This document shows positions 1 through 8,723 of a stretch of 64,000 nucleotides of DNA, piece after piece. How positions within the stretch are numbered: the stretch's first letter is position 1; each line of letters begins with the position of its first letter. The stretch is taken from contig JADNRV010000076.1 of NCBI GenBank assembly GCA_015499995.1, positions 62,001 to 126,000 on the forward strand. Reading direction: 5' to 3'. Under the pieces are notes generated by a model. That model searched no databases. It worked only from the letters and a program-made list of their open reading frames with translations, and was not told where the DNA came from. The DNA comes from Flammula alnicola. Taxonomy: Eukaryota > Basidiomycota > Agaricomycetes > Agaricales > Strophariaceae. The position numbers and the translations under genes are program-made.

Positions 1-96
1 ACATGAGGGTCCGAGTCAGTAAAATAAGCGTCCCTCAAACGATAGTATAAGAGGACAGTGGCGGCGGTGTGATAACGTCTTCGGTCTATCTCAACA

Positions 97-965
97 ATGT
101 CGGCGGCAGAAACTTATGAGAAGACTCCTCGCAGCACCGTGAATCGGTTGAAACAGAGAGGTCAGCGTCTCAGTGAACTTCGGGCCGATCACACCATGCT
201 AACCGACTCGTATTCTAAGCTGTTTATGACCACGACACCATCCACAACATCATCAATGCAGCCCCCGTTGCCCATGTTTCGTTCAACCCAACTTCTCTGG
301 ATGACGATCCGTTCCCCACCATCCTCCCCATGCTAGCAAGTGCGGCCTCGTTTACGGCTCCAGGAACAGAAGAAACGTCACCAGTTGCCATATACCTCCA
401 CGGCCACGTCTCTTCTCGGTTCATGCGGCTGCCAACGACAAAGGAGGATGATGGCCTTCCGGGAACTCCAATATGCGTTACAGCCACATTGTTCGACGGC
501 GTCGTGCTTTCCCTCACACCATTCAATCACAGCTGCAACTACCGTAGCGCCGTCGTCCATGGGTGGGCTAATCTCGTCACGGATCCAGAAGAGAAGTTGT
601 ACGCCTTGAAACTGATAACGAACAACCTCGTACCCGATAGATGGGACAATGCGCGCGTGCCTCCGACAGAGGCTGAGATGAAGAGCACTTCAGTCCTACG
701 CGTCGATATCGCCAGCGCCAGTGCGAAGATTAGAGCCTATGCCCCAGGGAATGATAAGGCGGATCTGGACGACGACAAGTTGAGGCAGCGCGTATGGACG
801 GGTGTGGTGCCTTCGGCGCAGATTTATGGAGAGCCTATTCCAGGCCCGGACAACCTCGTGAAGACTCTGCCCAAGTACATTGGGGAGTGGGTGGAAGACG
901 GGAGCAGGAGTAGGGAAGATTATACTCGTCACGTCGCCTCGTTGCCTGGGCCTAAAAAGTCGTAA
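97..965 (+). CDS. Pyridoxamine 5'-phosphate oxidase-like FMN-binding protein (2 exons)
   Basis: Exons 97..160 and 220..965 give 269 aa. The 59-nt intron (GTCAGC donor, CTAAC branch-like site, CTAAG acceptor) restores the family start: a TPRSTV motif, then RAVYDHDTIHNIINAA and HVSFNP across the junction. The family is the fungal flavin-nucleotide-binding, NimA-like branch of the split-barrel PPOX superfamily; it binds FMN as a dimer, but its substrate in fungi is not established. Other family-like blocks are HSCNYRSAVVHGWA and the DRWDNARVPPTEAE region near the middle. The reading frame is unbroken and length is normal. No targeting signal is seen, so a cytosolic place is inferred. It sits alone on the plus strand; the next real gene is on the minus strand about 0.9 kb away. 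Confidence 0.85.
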
Positions 966-1209
966 ATAGCCTGCATTCCACCGTTTCCTGGAGATTAGAT
1001 AAAATCCTGCTGGAGTCTTTGCTGAAACACATGGTGGGAATTTAGACCGTATCTCTACTTTCCGGAAATGGCGAATTTAATCTTCCACATCTGGGCCTCA
1101 GATAAGTAGCGAAACCAGCTTTCGTGGGGTAAACCTCCGTGACCGTTCCTAACCTCCTTGACCCTCCTATACCAGCATTAGAGCGGCACCCGATTTTCTG
1201 ACGAACACC

Positions 1210-1509
1210 ATGGCAAACCACGAACGATCGATTTCTCGCGGTCGCGATGCCTTCGTACGTTTAATTATATGTTTTATATCTGTACTCCAGGCAGCTGTTA
1301 CCTATATTAGTTCCTAGACATCCACAGGCAGAGTCCGCCAGCAATCTATCTCTCGCGATGCGTGGCGCGACTTCATCCTCAACAATGTCTCTACCACCCG
1401 TGACAAAGAACCTGTAATAACTCAATTCAGTCGAGGGTTCGTTTGCCTCTTATCTCATCCTTTCGGAATGCTTGTCTCCGTCCTCATATCGGCAGATATT
1501 TTTGATTGA
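1210..1509 (+). CDS. Possible short protein with SRGRD-type (DUF3602-like) motifs
   Basis: Exon 1210..1254 (MANHERSISRGRDAF) spliced by GTACGT..TCCTAG to 1318..1509 gives 79 aa with a second motif RQQSISRDAW. Paired S-x-S-R-G/D-R/A motifs around a glycine-rich GRGG segment are typical of small fungal DUF3602 proteins; here the GRGG part is reduced to STGR. The last 30 residues look random, so the true 3' exon may differ (another GTGAGT donor lies at 1533). It may be a decayed or incompletely spliced model. Function unknown. Confidence 0.3.
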
Positions 1510-1900
1510 TTTTTGACTGCAGGAAATCTTCAGGTGAGTTCGTTACACGTTAAGCGTGCTGTACTTGCAGCAGAGTCGTTGGTACCATACGTCGAGTGTC
1601 CAGCCTGTCTTTCTGCCTACAAATACTTACTAAGTCCTTCTGGATGGCAGTCCGCTTATTTCCGCTTTCCTTCTTTTCCACAGAGTAGAGGGAAACATGG
1701 ACTTTGGCCCGCGTCATCGAGTGCGGTCTCAAGGATATAAAGTACGTAAAAGATATTTTGCACATCGAAAATAGAATCAAAAGGAAGGCGGCCCTGCCGA
1801 AGTTTTGAATGAACATAGTCTGACGGTATGTCGATATCGTACAATACATGCTGGGGTAAGCCATAGACCTATTCTATTACTAGGATATACATCGTCGTGA
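1510..1900. other. No supported gene
   Basis: Only short ORFs in conflicting frames are seen. This is the 3' flank between the doubtful small gene and the convergent sulfide:quinone oxidoreductase gene. Confidence 0.5.
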
Positions 1901-3664
1901 TCACCAAGTCGGCTGGAAGATACCACGGCTCCCAAACCATTTTCCTTGCAACTATTGAGATCGACGTGAGACCAAGAGCTCAAGAAGAGGTGCAATGGCT
2001 TACCATGAAGTTCCAGTACGCTGCAGGGAAAATGTCCTGTTAAATGTGTCAGCGATAACGAACTTAGATGCCAAGGATGAGCCTCCCACCTTCTTCAAGT
2101 AATAGAATAGTCTACACAAATGTCACTTAAACATGGCACGGCAAAACTGACAGAAGAAGTGCATACCTTTGACTCTTGCCTTGGTCCATCAAAGCAGAGA
2201 ACGTTTCTTTGGGTTCCCCTCCGTACTTGAACTCGGCAAGCATCAGCTCTCCGTATCCAGTCAACAGCTGCTCATCGATCAGAACATGAATCTAAACCGA
2301 CAGGCGGACGACGTACTGGGCAACTCGTGTATCCATCATAGGTAGCCTTTCCGACTTTCCCCGAGTCCATAAATGAGAACAGGTTTTCGGTCAGCACGGG
2401 AGCTTGGGAGGTGATCGCAGCTATAGTTTTCGACGTCGGCAGAGAAGAGCAATCCCCAAGAGCGAAGACATTGCTGAACCGAGGATCTGTATGCTGCAGA
2501 ATATACTGATCAACTGACACCCAGCCAGTGGCATCCGCAATCGGTGATCCCTTAATGAAGTCCAAAGGACCCATTGGGGGTGTGACGTGCAGCATGGTGT
2601 ATTCGGCCTTGACGAGATTGCCTTCTGCGTTTTTGAACGTGGCCTGACGGTTTTCCGGATCAACGGCGACGAGGTTGTGTTGGAAGTGACCACCAACGCC
2701 TCGTTGCTCACGAAGCTCGTTCAGCGCGTCGGAATACTTCTTTACACTGAACATCGTCGGCATTCCAGTGTAGAAGTCGACCTTGACGTCTCCGAAACGA
2801 CCCGTTCGTCGTAATCGGTCCCAGGCCATCCACATTATTTTCTGGGGTGCTTGAAAGACGTCAGCGCCAGATGCACGCGATACAGGACCGAGCACTCACC
2901 TCCAGCACATTTTACGACTCCAGCAGGCTGTGTGAAGATAGCGTTGCCGGACTTGATTTTTTCGATTTCTCGCCACGTTTTGTCGCACGTCTCGTACGAA
3001 TAGATCGAAGCGACTCCGGAGTTGGGGTCAGCAAGAGCCTCGGGGAGCCCTTCGATCGCGTTCCAGTTGATCTGCAGGCCGGCTGCGACCACGAGAGTAT
3101 CGTACTTAATATCACTCCCTGAAGCTGTCGTAAGAGACGAGGATTCCGGAGAGAATGATTTGACGTTTTCGGAAATGTGGGAGATGTGTTGGGGGATGAC
3201 GGAATTGAGAGGACGACGAGTCCCCTCCTTTTGGCGTATTCCTGAGCTGACGAGTGTCCTGAAAACGAAGCTGCGTTGGTTCTGGTCTCAATCCATGCTA
3301 AGAAATCGGGACATACCAGCCAGGCTGTGAAGATGAAAACGATCGGTCAATGGAATGGTGAATGTATTGAACGAGCATACCTGATAATAATGGTATTGGT
3401 TGGCATCGACGATGGCGATGTCACCAGGGTTCAGCGCCTTTCCAGCTTGTTTGAACCGATTATATATCTGGCTGGCGACAGTAATACCTGCACTCCCTGT
3501 TCAAAAGACATATGGTGTTAGCGTTATGAAATCATAAAGGACTGGATAGTTGACTTGCCTCCACCGACGACGACGACCTTGTATTTGCTCGCAGTATTTG
3601 AGCTGGAATGACGGATGAGACTCTTGGAGAGAGTGGCGGCGTTCGTACGATGAAGGGAAAGCAT
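1901..3664 (-). CDS. Sulfide:quinone oxidoreductase, mitochondrial (9 exons)
   Basis: Minus-strand exons 3559..3664, 3381..3496, 3317..3324, 2900..3258, 2317..2849, 2167..2267, 2090..2111, 2004..2036 and 1901..1951 join in frame to 442 aa, normal for SQR (yeast HMT2, animal SQOR). The enzyme oxidises sulfide at the inner mitochondrial membrane, passes electrons to ubiquinone and leaves a sulfane sulfur. An N-terminal Ser/Arg-rich presequence precedes the FAD-binding VVVVGGGSAGI motif (about residues 30-40). YDTLVVAAGLQINW, the Cys of VVKCAGAPQKIMWMAWDR and FALGDCSSLPTSKT near the C terminus are family blocks; the tail ends GKWFGSRGIFQPTW. Exon 1 ends at a GC donor (GCAAGT) and exon 3 is only 8 nt. 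The start ATG at 3664 is the first one ahead of the FAD motif. It is divergent from the persulfide dioxygenase gene, its expected pathway partner. Confidence 0.92.
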
Positions 3665-4193
3665 TTTGGACCTAAAGTTACAACGAGGGTTCCTTTTCTA
3701 TTCGGACTGCATGGGTGGGGCTAGAGATCAACAGCAAAATTTGGCGCCGGAGTTTGTGACGATCATTGGTCGATCACTTCGCCAAGCGGTATATCACGTG
3801 GGATCGAGGCAGAACTTAGTAATGCATTGGTTTGTCACCAAGCCTTATTGACTGTGTTCCAGACTGTGTCAATTCCGAAATCTGTGCACCCAGCACCTTC
3901 TTCAAATCATAGAACATTTGGCGATTCCGAATACATGACCCTGACAGAACCAGCCATTCGGAATGTTGTTCGAACCAGGTTCAACCTGGAACCTCTTGAA
4001 GTTGAGTAGTGCTCGGCTTTGTCCTCGATATCGGATAAGTAAGTGTCATCAAGTCACTCGAAAATTTGCTTCATATGACCGGATTACGGAGACATTCTCT
4101 GTCTCCATAAAGCTCCTTTCGCTTCTACATCCTCTTCCTTCGCTTCTAAGTTCTTCATAGTACGTGCCCTGCTCTTCCTCCGGTATACTAGCA
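3665..4193. promoter_or_regulatory. Shared divergent promoter region of SQR and persulfide dioxygenase
   Basis: 529 bp separate the two start codons and contain no convincing gene, so both 5' UTRs and promoters must lie here. A bidirectional, co-regulated promoter is inferred from the gene pair, not from a recognised binding site. Confidence 0.55.
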
Positions 4194-5441
4194 ATGTTGT
4201 CTGCTCTTCGTTCCAGTCTCTATCGAACATCATTCCAAATTCGTGCCGCTTCATCTCCCAGCGCCCGACCTCTCGAATGCATTTCACACATCCCCCAACC
4301 TCCGAAAAGCAGACGAACGTTCGCGACCGTGGTACCACAGCCCGGAGTTAACTGCGCTGACCATTTCCGTGCATTCACTGGAACACCACAAATCTACTCC
4401 TTCTGGGAAAAGCGAACATGCTCATGGTGCGCCTTCAAACGAACCTCCCTTCTCGCTAAACTCACTGTCTCTCTACAGGCAGTACGTCGTTGCTGACCCA
4501 GTCTCACTGGAAGCCGTAATCATCGACCCCGTGCTTGACTACGACAACGCCAATGGAGCCATTTCCACGGAAACAGCAGACTGTATCCTCGATTTCATCA
4601 ACGAAAGGGGACTCAAGATCAAGCGTATCCTGTGAGTCCTCCCTCGCAATGTAGATCGTTTCAACTTCGTATAACCGCATTTCTTGTCAGTGAGACCCAT
4701 GCACACGCAGACCATCTCACAGCGTCGCAGTACTTGAAGTCCAAGCTTCCGGAAAACGTTCCTCTCTGCATCGGAAAGCGCATCACCCAGGTCCAAAAGA
4801 CCTTTGGGCCCAAGTACGGCGTGGACCCCGCAGAGCTGGAGCAGTCGTTCGATGTGTACCTCGAGGACAACGAAGTGTTCAAGCTTGGGGACCTTTCGTG
4901 CCAGGTTATGCATCTTCCTGGGCACACACCCGACCATGTCGGGTACCTTGTGGGTCAGGCCGTCTTTACTGGCGACTCGGTCTTCCCGGTGAGCGCGAAG
5001 CGTCGTTATGCAATTCTCTCCTGTGTTGACTCTGCCTCGTTTTAGCCGGACGTTGGCTCTGCTCGAGCAGATTTCCCAGGTGGTAATGCGAAGGAGTTGT
5101 ATAAGGTGAGTTGGCATCGATTCATTCGAGTCTTCTCATTCGTTCCGTTTGTTCTGACACGAACCTGGCAGTCATTGCGGAGGCTCCTCTCCTTACCAGA
5201 CGACTACCAGATCTTTGTTGGCCACGACTACCCTCCCGAAGGCCGTGACCCGATGTGCGTATCCACCGTTGATGAGCACAAATCGACGAATAAGCATATA
5301 AATTCGGCCATCGATGAATCAACCTTCGTCAAGATTAGGGAGGAGAGGGATGCATCCCTTGCTGCACCACGTCTGTTGCATCCTTCGCTGCAGGTCAATA
5401 TCCGTGGGGGCAGAGTACCGGAGAACTTATTAAAGAAGTAG
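4194..5441 (+). CDS. Persulfide dioxygenase-like metallo-beta-lactamase protein, mitochondrial (5 exons)
   Basis: Exons 4194..4426, 4479..4631, 4691..4988, 5046..5105 and 5172..5441 give 337 aa. About 60 residues rich in Ser/Arg form a likely mitochondrial presequence (start MLSALRSSLYR). The beta-lactamase-fold domain follows: QYVVADP, the metal motif THAHADH, HLPGHTPDH, TGDSVF and VGHDYPPEGR. The C-terminal STVDEHKSTNKHI and LLHPSLQVNIRGGR blocks match the ETHE1/Blh-type branch, which oxidises glutathione persulfide to sulfite with a mononuclear iron. All ligands expected for that site (His, Asp, His) are visible and no frame is broken. Head-to-head with SQR, whose sulfane-sulfur product would feed it once moved to glutathione. 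A glyoxalase II-like hydrolase is the main alternative, less likely given the Blh-type tail. Confidence 0.9.
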
Positions 5442-5747
5442 GGTTGTGACAGGGTGTTGTAGATTAAATATCATTCGTTTGCATTTGTCGCGTTGTATAT
5501 GTAACTAAATAGGCTCTGTAAGAATGCGTAAACCAATAACGTTGAATTCGAATCCTTATAGGACTTGTATATATCCGTGCACGGATCCCCTCAAAAAACT
5601 CGAGTGAGGCATTATGAAAGAGTCAGAGCATGAGGCAAATAAGGGGAGTAAGGGAAGAATGGCAGTCGTAGAAGTAAAATTTCTGCAAGAAGTCAAACGG
5701 AAGAAGAAAAGGTACATATAACCGATTGTATAATATAGTGCTACAGC
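5442..5747. other. No supported gene
   Basis: Short 3' flank of the persulfide dioxygenase gene; no gene or repeat recognised. Confidence 0.5.
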
Positions 5748-6207
5748 CTACCGTCCGCCTGCAACGACCAACACGATGAAGGGTATAATCGCCAGAGAAG
5801 AAAGGACGAACGTTTTAAAAGCGACACGCTTCCTGGCCGTTGGGAAGACGCCACGGATAAAGGCCGTTTGTATGGCGAATTAACGGAATGAGCCTTATGG
5901 TTGAAGTCAGGCCTACAACAAGACGCGACAGAAATAAATACGAAAGCCACACCTATTGCAAGTATTATGAACGCAATCACAACACTTGTTGCCCTTATTG
6001 GGCGGGAAAACTTCTCCAGCCGTTTTCCTGAGCTGGGTTTTGTATGCGTTAATTCTGAGATAGTAAAGTGATGGACCAGGGCTGTGAAGAGGTCGCTCAG
6101 CGATTTGTGAGTCCGTACTACAAGTGAAGGCGACTAACCAACACCCATGGAAGCCAAAACAAGGCTTGTCCTCGTGTACGATAGTAATGTCCTTTCACCA
6201 GCAAACA
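5748..6207 (-). pseudogene. DUF202-domain membrane protein, 3' part, with internal stop
   Basis: Three minus-strand pieces read as the DUF202 fold: about 6139..6207 (FAGERTLLSYTRTSLVLAS), 6081 down to about 5915 (first hydrophobic helix after KFSRPIRATSVV), and the end at 5748 (IQTAFIRGVFPTARK then a last helix). GTTAGT..CACAG joins the first two in frame. DUF202 proteins are small multi-pass membrane proteins, also the C-terminal domain of VTC polyphosphate complexes. The conserved RYF triplet before IQTAF reads R-stop-F here (TAA at 5880..5882), and no AG lies after the stop to rescue it. The usual N-terminal part is missing; upstream sequence on the same strand is a PX domain in another frame. 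Broken gene, with fair confidence. Confidence 0.6.
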
Positions 6208-6585
6208 GAACTGGAGTAACTTCCGCCGGCCGTCGAGGAAAGCGGGGCGGAAGCGAGCGAGAGGCGCTTTTGAAGGCAGGGAAGGGAGGAATGGAAGAAG
6301 AGTTCGCTATATGAAAATAACGACAGATTAGTATGCGATGATATCAAGGAATGCGAAAAAAAAGATAAGATTGGGCAAGAGAGAGATGATCTGATACAGA
6401 AAAATGTCGTAGGAAAAGAACGCACTGGCAAAGTCCTCCTCAACTTTTCATGAAGTTCAAAAGCGGTATACCGCTTCAGGATGTGCATCGTGCTACCCTC
6501 TCGCGTCACAATTGCACAGTCGTCAGTCGTACGCCACATATGGCCCGACTCCTTTGCCTGGTTTCCCAGCCCCATCACCGACCGT
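6206..6585 (-). pseudogene. PX-domain (phosphoinositide-binding) protein fragment, frameshifted
   Basis: Minus-strand exon 6426..6585 carries REGSTMHILKRYTAF and ELHEKLRRTLP, and the next, from 6306, carries LPSLPSKAPLARFRPAFL followed by DGRRKLLQF. This is the PX core: the RY-x-x-F basic motif, the PPK-type loop and the FRPAFLxxRR helix seen in basidiomycete YPT35-like proteins that bind PI3P on endosomes. Just upstream, YVAYD runs into a stop; removing one copy of the 7-nt repeat TGACGAC near 6516..6531 would restore the frame, so a small duplication probably broke it. The domain stops after LLQF, where the HP-E helix should follow, and DUF202 sequence starts in another frame. N terminus not found. 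Confidence 0.6.
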
Positions 6586-7814
6586 AGTCCATCCAGAAAT
6601 ACGCACGTCTTGAGCGAAGAGTTGGGAAACGTAAGAGTTGGGAAACGTGAGATGATGATGAGTTTCCTGTTGTCAGCCAGGAATATATCGGCGGAGAAGA
6701 TGGATTCGGGAGGCAGGGAACGTGGAGGTGGAGGAGCAGTCTCGATTTGGAGAGCTCATACGGATGGCTTTGGCCTGTAGGCCGTGCGCGTGAACCGTGG
6801 TATACAGGCGTATTAGTTCGAGAGAACTACATGAGGGTGACGTTAGATACGTTGGATTGAGGAGAACGAAGGCCAACCACGTACCTCATCAGTTTCATCC
6901 TTATAAGTCCTGCAATGTTCATCGTAAGAGTCTCGATTCCTCCTCGACGGTGATACCATCCGCATTCGTTGTTTTGGGTATGAGTTCGAGCTTAGCGGTG
7001 TGTGCGAAGGGGTGTACTGGGTCAGCTTGTGGCTGAAGTTCCGGCTCCGATGCCCGTTGGGCTTCCTGGATGGTTGAGGTGTAAGATTGGGTTGGGGGGA
7101 GGAAGCAGAGGCGGAACCGCTGGCTGAGGCGGTGGAGACATAGGCAGTGGCGCTTGGTGCTCGAGGGCGCAGTTTCAGGGTGTTGCTCTTTGACCCATCC
7201 GCCCCTATAAGCGGTCAATTTGGCTTATCGGTATCGCTTTTCATGTACTCAACACTCTCCATTACTTTGGTGTCCAGTGGCGCAGGACAAGGCGTAAATA
7301 CGCGGAACAGGCCCTGAACGTGGGTTTATAGATCTTTTCGTCAGTTGAGATGAATAAAGTGGGGGAACATATGGTCAGTGAGATAGGGACATAAATGATA
7401 ACATTCGCATGATAGTCCAAGTCGAACTAGACATACGGAAAAAAGGTTTGGAGACAATGCTGACCAATCACTTATGACACATCGGCCCGGCAATCCGCCG
7501 CAACCCTGCAGCGGTCCTCTCCACTAACTGTCAAACTCTCCTTTGGTTGATCGCTTCGATATTAGATTTTCGACTTTCAGGCTTTAAATGTGGAATCGGG
7601 GCTTGCGGTAGTCTTCATATTGAATGAGTCTTGTCATATTACTTACAAGCTACAGTAGATCACTACATATTCCCCAAGTATTCCCAGGACCCAGCGTAGG
7701 TTTTCCTCAACTTTCGAACCAAGTTCGTTGGGAAACTTGTGTTAACATCGTCAGAAATCACACATAAAGGGCATTTACAGATATAAATTGCGTGATATAA
7801 TCTCCCAAAGAGCT
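6586..7814. other. No clear gene; proline-rich reading frame on the minus strand
   Basis: A Pro-rich minus-strand stretch near 7020..7145 (SPPPQPAVPPLLPPP) could be the lost N-terminal part of the PX gene but ends in a stop. A near-perfect direct repeat GAGTTGGGAAACGT lies at about 6619..6650. Nothing else is supported. Confidence 0.3.
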
Positions 7815-8080
7815 TAGAGCCGCGAAAATGTATGGCGGACGCAAATCAGGATTCAGGATGCATTAGTATCTAAGTTCTCCTGTGGCTGACAGGCTTAAGG
7901 GAATAGAGCCGCGAAAACCTGTATGGCTGACGCAAATAAGGATTCAGGATGCATTGCCATCAGTAAGTATTGTGTTTCTCCTGTGGTTGACAGGCTTACA
8001 GAGCCGCGAAAACATGTATGGCTGACGCAAATCAGGATTCAGGACGCATTAGTATTTTGTTTCTCCTGTGGCTGACAGGC
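7815..8080. repeat. Three tandem ~90-bp repeats upstream of the secreted-protein gene
   Basis: Copies begin near 7815, 7905 and 8000. Each carries AGAGCCGCGAAAA, then TATGG(C)(T/G)GACGCAAAT and GATTCAGGA(T/C)GCATT, and ends TCTCCTGTGG(C/T)TGACAGGCT. Copies differ by small indels and substitutions. They end about 20 bp before a TATA-like box. Confidence 0.85.
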
Positions 8081-8100
8081 TCAAGGGAACAAGGAACAGT

Positions 8101-8108
8101 TATATAAG
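8101..8108 (+). promoter_or_regulatory. TATA-like box
   Basis: TATATAAG lies 123 bp before the ATG of the small secreted protein, a sensible distance for a core promoter with a short leader. Directly downstream of the tandem repeats. Confidence 0.5.
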
Positions 8109-8230
8109 TATCCCTCCGAGTTAATCTTGCATCCTGCGCTCGTTAATCATATTCAATCCTCGCCTCTCCGCAAGCGCCAAATATTAGCTACCCCTCCTTG
8201 AATACAACACGAAAGCACCGACCCCAAACC

Positions 8231-8723
8231 ATGATCCACTACATACTCAACTTCAACCTCTTCGCCGTCCTTCTCAGCATGGCAGTTCTCATTCACGGCC
8301 GCGCCAGTCCATCGGGAACCCCAACCTCATATGTCTGCCCTCCCGTGGACCTTGCTGGATTTGCCCTAGGATCCAACAACGTGAACGAGAACCCCATCTT
8401 CTGCTCATACCCAGCCTTTGCCGGAGAGAATCCTAATGACTTCTTCTGCACATACTCCCAGGTATGCTTTCTCTCCATGAGTGGCTCTGATGAGTGCTCA
8501 TATTTTATACTTATACCAGACGACCGGAGCCCTGGAAACGGATAACGACGCAGGCTTTTGCCCGGGGAGTGCAGTACCAGTGACCATTACGAGCAAGGGT
8601 CGGCGTAACGCACATGCTCCCCTTCCAACGCGGCCGCAAAACATCGTTCACGGAATTCCGGATGGTCCGACCGACAAGACTTACCTCAAGAAGCGCCGTG
8701 CCGTCTCCCAGCCTGCGCTCTGA
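8231..8723 (+). CDS. Small secreted cysteine-containing protein (2 exons)
   Basis: Exons 8231..8461 and 8520..8723 (58-nt intron, GTATGC..CCAG) give 144 aa. Residues about 5-25 are hydrophobic with a following Gly-Arg-Ala, a typical signal peptide. The mature part has few, ordered cysteines (SYVCPP, IFCSYP, DFFCTYS, AGFCPG) and a GENPNDFFCTYSQTTGAL block that spans the splice site in frame. Small secreted proteins with this NDFFCTYS-type block recur in agaricomycete secretomes; no enzymatic role is known. The C-terminal 60 residues are basic and lack cysteine, with a dibasic LKKRR near the end. Transcription likely starts at the TATA-like box at 8101; the repeats before it may be regulatory. 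Confidence 0.75.
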
